Assembly: GCA_946477805.1 (NCBI GenBank)
Contig: CAMKZP010000190.1
Coordinates: forward strand, 1 to 7,129
Reading direction: 5' to 3'
DNA length: 7,129 nt
From: an uncultured Enterobacter sp.
GTDB taxonomy: Bacteria; Pseudomonadota; Gammaproteobacteria; Enterobacterales; Enterobacteriaceae
The position numbers were made by a program, and so were the translations under genes. Below the pieces are notes generated by a model that did not search any database, was not told the origin of the DNA, and worked only from the letters and a program-made list of their open reading frames with translations. This document shows positions 4,801-7,129 of this stretch, piece after piece (within the stretch, counting starts at the first letter, position 1; each line of letters begins with the position of its first letter).

Positions 4801-6519
4801 ATGCGTACTAGCCATTATATGCTCTCCACTCTGAAGGAGACACCTGCCGACGCCGAGGTAATCAGCCACCAGCTGATGCTGCGCGCCGGGATGATCCGCA
4901 AGCTGGCCTCCGGGTTATACACCTGGCTGCCGACCGGCGTGCGCGTCCTGAAAAAAGTCGAAAACATCGTGCGTGAAGAGATGAACAACGCCGGTGCAAT
5001 CGAGGTGTTAATGCCGGTCGTTCAGCCCTCTGAACTGTGGCAGGAGAGCGGTCGCTGGGAGCAGTACGGCCCGGAGCTGCTGCGCATTGCCGACCGTGGC
5101 GATCGTCCGTTCGTCCTTGGCCCAACGCATGAAGAAGTCATTACCGATCTGATCCGCAACGAGCTGAGCTCTTACAAACAGCTGCCGCTGAACTTCTTCC
5201 AGATCCAGACTAAGTTCCGTGACGAAGTGCGCCCGCGCTTTGGCGTGATGCGTTCTCGCGAATTCCTGATGAAAGACGCCTACTCTTTCCATACTTCTCA
5301 GGAATCGCTGCAAGAAACCTACGATGCCATGTACGCGGCTTACAGCAAAATCTTCTCCCGTATGGGTCTCGATTTCCGCGCGGTGCAGGCTGATACCGGC
5401 TCTATTGGCGGTAGCGCATCGCACGAATTCCAGGTGCTGGCGCAGAGCGGCGAAGATGATGTGATCTTCTCTGACTCCTCTGATTTCGCCGCGAACATCG
5501 AATTCGCAGAGGCGCTGGCGCCAAAAGAGCCTCGTGCGGCTGCAACCGAAGAGATGAAGCTGGTTGATACGCCAAACGCGAAAACCATCGCCGAGCTGGT
5601 TGAGCAGTTCAACCTGCCGATTGAGAAAACGGTGAAAACGCTGCTGGTGAAATCCTCCGAAGGCAGCGCATACCCGCTGGTTGCCCTGCTGGTGCGTGGC
5701 GATCACGAGCTTAACGAAGTGAAAGCCGAGAAGCTGCCTCAGGTTGCCAGCCCGCTGACGTTTGCCACCGAAGCTGAAATCCGCGCCGTTGTGAACGCTG
5801 GCCCGGGTTCACTGGGCCCGGTTAATATGCCCATTCCTGTAGTGGTTGACCGCACGGTTGCCGCGATGAGCGACTTCTCTGCCGGTGCAAACATCGACGG
5901 CAAGCACTACTTCGGTATCAACTGGGATCGCGATGTGGCGACGCCAGAAGTCGCCGACATCCGTAACGTCGTTGCTGGCGATCCGAGCCCGGACGGCCAG
6001 GGTACGCTGATGATCAAACGCGGTATCGAAGTGGGCCACATCTTCCAGCTGGGTGATAAATACTCCCGCGCGATGAACGCTGCCGTGCAGGGTGAAGACG
6101 GCCGTAACCAGGTTCTGACGATGGGTTGCTACGGCATCGGGGTGACGCGCGTAGTCGCCGCGGCTATTGAGCAGAACTACGACGAGCGCGGCATCGTCTG
6201 GCCGGACAACATCGCTCCGTTCCAGGTGGCTATCCTGCCTATGAACATGCACAAGTCCTACCGCGTGCAGGAGCTGGCGGAAAAACTCTACGCTGAACTG
6301 CGTGCAAAAGGCATCGACGTGCTGATGGACGACCGCAAAGAGCGTCCGGGCGTGATGTTCGCCGATATGGAACTGATCGGTATTCCGCACACCGTTGTCA
6401 TCGGCGACCGTAACCTCGACAGCGACGAGATCGAATATAAATACCGTCGCAGCGGCGAGAAGCAGATGATCAAGACTGGCGAGATCATGGATTACCTGGT
6501 CAAAGCCATCAAAGGCTAA
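4801..6519 (+). CDS. proS: Prolyl-tRNA synthetase (bacterial type, with editing domain)
   Basis: ProS charges tRNA-Pro with proline using ATP in the cytosol. From the ATG at 4801 it has 572 residues, exactly the E. coli length, starting MRTSHYMLST. An in-frame GTG at 4747 would add 18 residues not seen in the family and is rejected. The class II core shows motif 1 in the N-terminal region (about 35-80), motif 2 TKFRDEVRPRFG (137-148) and motif 3 GIGVTRVV (445-452). C443 in MGCYG is the conserved active-site cysteine. Between motifs 2 and 3 lies the INS editing domain (about 224-407), which hydrolyses mischarged Ala-tRNA-Pro. It includes K279 in EKTVKT, important for editing in E. coli. The C-terminal anticodon-binding domain runs from about 470 to the end (IKG). 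The Shine-Dalgarno sequence is weak (GGAA at 4787-4790). Confidence 0.98.
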   Translation: MRTSHYMLSTLKETPADAEVISHQLMLRAGMIRKLASGLYTWLPTGVRVLKKVENIVREEMNNAGAIEVLMPVVQPSELWQESGRWEQYGPELLRIADRGDRPFVLGPTHEEVITDLIRNELSSYKQLPLNFFQIQTKFRDEVRPRFGVMRSREFLMKDAYSFHTSQESLQETYDAMYAAYSKIFSRMGLDFRAVQADTGSIGGSASHEFQVLAQSGEDDVIFSDSSDFAANIEFAEALAPKEPRAAATEEMKLVDTPNAKTIAELVEQFNLPIEKTVKTLLVKSSEGSAYPLVALLVRGDHELNEVKAEKLPQVASPLTFATEAEIRAVVNAGPGSLGPVNMPIPVVVDRTVAAMSDFSAGANIDGKHYFGINWDRDVATPEVADIRNVVAGDPSPDGQGTLMIKRGIEVGHIFQLGDKYSRAMNAAVQGEDGRNQVLTMGCYGIGVTRVVAAAIEQNYDERGIVWPDNIAPFQVAILPMNMHKSYRVQELAEKLYAELRAKGIDVLMDDRKERPGVMFADMELIGIPHTVVIGDRNLDSDEIEYKYRRSGEKQMIKTGEIMDYLVKAIKG

Positions 6520-6525
6520 GAAACA

Positions 6526-6551
6526 AAAAACCCCGCTCCGGCGGGGTTTTT
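6526..6551. terminator. Bidirectional intrinsic terminator between proS and nlpE
   Basis: CCCCGC (6531-6536) pairs with GCGGGG (6541-6546) around a TCCG loop. The stem is flanked by an A-run (6525-6530) and a T-run (6547-6551) that extend the pairing. On the plus strand the hairpin is followed by TTTTT after proS. On the minus strand it is followed by TTTTTT after nlpE. It therefore serves both convergent genes. Confidence 0.93.
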
Positions 6552-6568
6552 AATGGCTCAAGGTCAGC

Positions 6569-7129
6569 TTACTGGCTGCTACAGTCTTTGCCCGCACTAA
6601 ACTTAGCGTCTTTATCCGCCACCAGCGTTTTCACCATCTCACCGCTGTCCGGGTTCGGCTCCAGCGTAAAGTGCCCCTCAACCGTGAGTAACACCGGCTT
6701 GCTGTCATTACCCCGCGCAACGGCATAGTCACGCTCAAGCTGCGCGTTGTTCGCCACGCTGACTTTCTTTCCGGTGGCACAGTCGGTAAAGATCGCCGAA
6801 TCCGCCATATAGAAATACATGCCGCGCATCGCCATTGGGGTTGCAGGCAGTGCTGCTTTCACCGGGGCCAGCGTGTAGTTGAACTGAGACTCAATCGGAT
6901 TGCCCTCGCGATCGAGCATCTCCATCCCTTCGCCTTTCGGGCGGAACCAGGTTTTATCACCCGTCGTATCCGTCAGCACCAGCTTCTCCGCCGTGCGCGC
7001 CCAGGTACCGTAGGTGGCAAAGGACGATGGCTCTTTAGCGCCCTGATAGCGCTGGTTCATTATCCAGGTGCCGTCTTTTTGCAAAAACAGGGATGTTTCG
7101 ATCCCTTCGCAGTCTGCACAGGGCAATAC
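6569..7129 (-). CDS. nlpE: Envelope stress-inducing lipoprotein NlpE (5' end missing)
   Basis: NlpE (CutF) is an outer-membrane lipoprotein that activates the Cpx two-component system when overproduced, on surface contact, or when lipoprotein trafficking or disulfide formation fails. The window shows the last 186 codons. By comparison with E. coli (236 residues), about 48 N-terminal residues, including the signal peptide and lipobox, lie past the right edge. The open frame continues to the last base, so the TTG at 7126-7124 is an internal Leu and not a start. The N-terminal lipocalin-like domain has the CADC (CxxC) motif at visible residues 4-7. The MLDREGNPIESQFNYTL stretch lies at 71-87. 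The C-terminal OB-fold domain starts near 103 and has C117 and C183, matching the E. coli disulfide pair that monitors periplasmic oxidation. The end is CSSQ, slightly shorter than in E. coli. It is convergent with proS. Confidence 0.95.
   Translation of the reverse strand, partial: VLPCADCEGIETSLFLQKDGTWIMNQRYQGAKEPSSFATYGTWARTAEKLVLTDTTGDKTWFRPKGEGMEMLDREGNPIESQFNYTLAPVKAALPATPMAMRGMYFYMADSAIFTDCATGKKVSVANNAQLERDYAVARGNDSKPVLLTVEGHFTLEPNPDSGEMVKTLVADKDAKFSAGKDCSSQ

Noticed and set aside
5008..5706. A 232-codon minus-strand frame inside proS
   Set aside because: It is a shadow of the proS reading frame; proS matches its family end to end.
7124..7126. TTG at the right end as an nlpE start
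   Set aside because: It is the Leu codon before PCADC in the middle of the NlpE N-terminal domain, and the frame stays open to the window edge.
1..7129. Insertion sequences, CRISPR repeats, tRNA genes, attachment sites or prophage genes
   Set aside because: None was seen. All coding space is taken by conserved genes in the order known from E. coli, and no gap exceeds 190 bases.

Overview
The window is a conserved housekeeping segment of a gamma-proteobacterial chromosome, almost certainly from the family Enterobacteriaceae. The gene order is [rrn operon promoters]-gmhB-metN-metI-metQ-rcsF-trmO-proS-nlpE, which matches the E. coli K-12 region beside rrnH. The proteins are close to their E. 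coli counterparts in length and motif positions. Substitutions are scattered throughout, and the gmhB and nlpE C-termini differ slightly, so this is a relative such as an Enterobacter/Leclercia/Klebsiella-type organism rather than E. coli itself. The genus is inferred from recalled sequences and is not proven.

Layout: Bases 1-184 hold no gene. They carry the minus-strand tandem promoters P1 and P2 of a ribosomal RNA operon whose 16S gene lies just off the left edge. gmhB (minus, 185-751) reads toward those promoters. The 188-bp gap 752-939 carries the metN promoter overlapped by MetJ operators. The plus-strand metNIQ operon (940-3473) encodes the complete methionine ABC importer: ATPase, permease and binding lipoprotein. 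A stem-loop follows metQ. rcsF and trmO (3580-4688) then overlap by 4 bp. proS (4801-6519) has its own leader. A strong bidirectional terminator (6526-6551) separates it from the convergent nlpE (minus, 6569 to the right edge), which lacks its 5' end here.

How the genes work together: MetNIQ brings in methionine, the precursor of S-adenosylmethionine (SAM). SAM is both the MetJ corepressor and the methyl donor used by TrmO to modify t6A37 in tRNA-Thr. ProS and TrmO both act on tRNA, next to an rRNA operon. RcsF and NlpE are outer-membrane lipoproteins that report envelope stress to the Rcs and Cpx systems. GmhB supplies the heptose pathway for the lipopolysaccharide core, the structure RcsF helps monitor.

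No new multigene system, mobile element, CRISPR array or prophage is visible. The points most worth a second look are in non-coding DNA: a perfect CRP-type palindrome between rrn P1 and P2, a 14-bp palindrome in the P1 UP-element region, the MetJ/promoter overlap, and a stem-loop in the proS leader.
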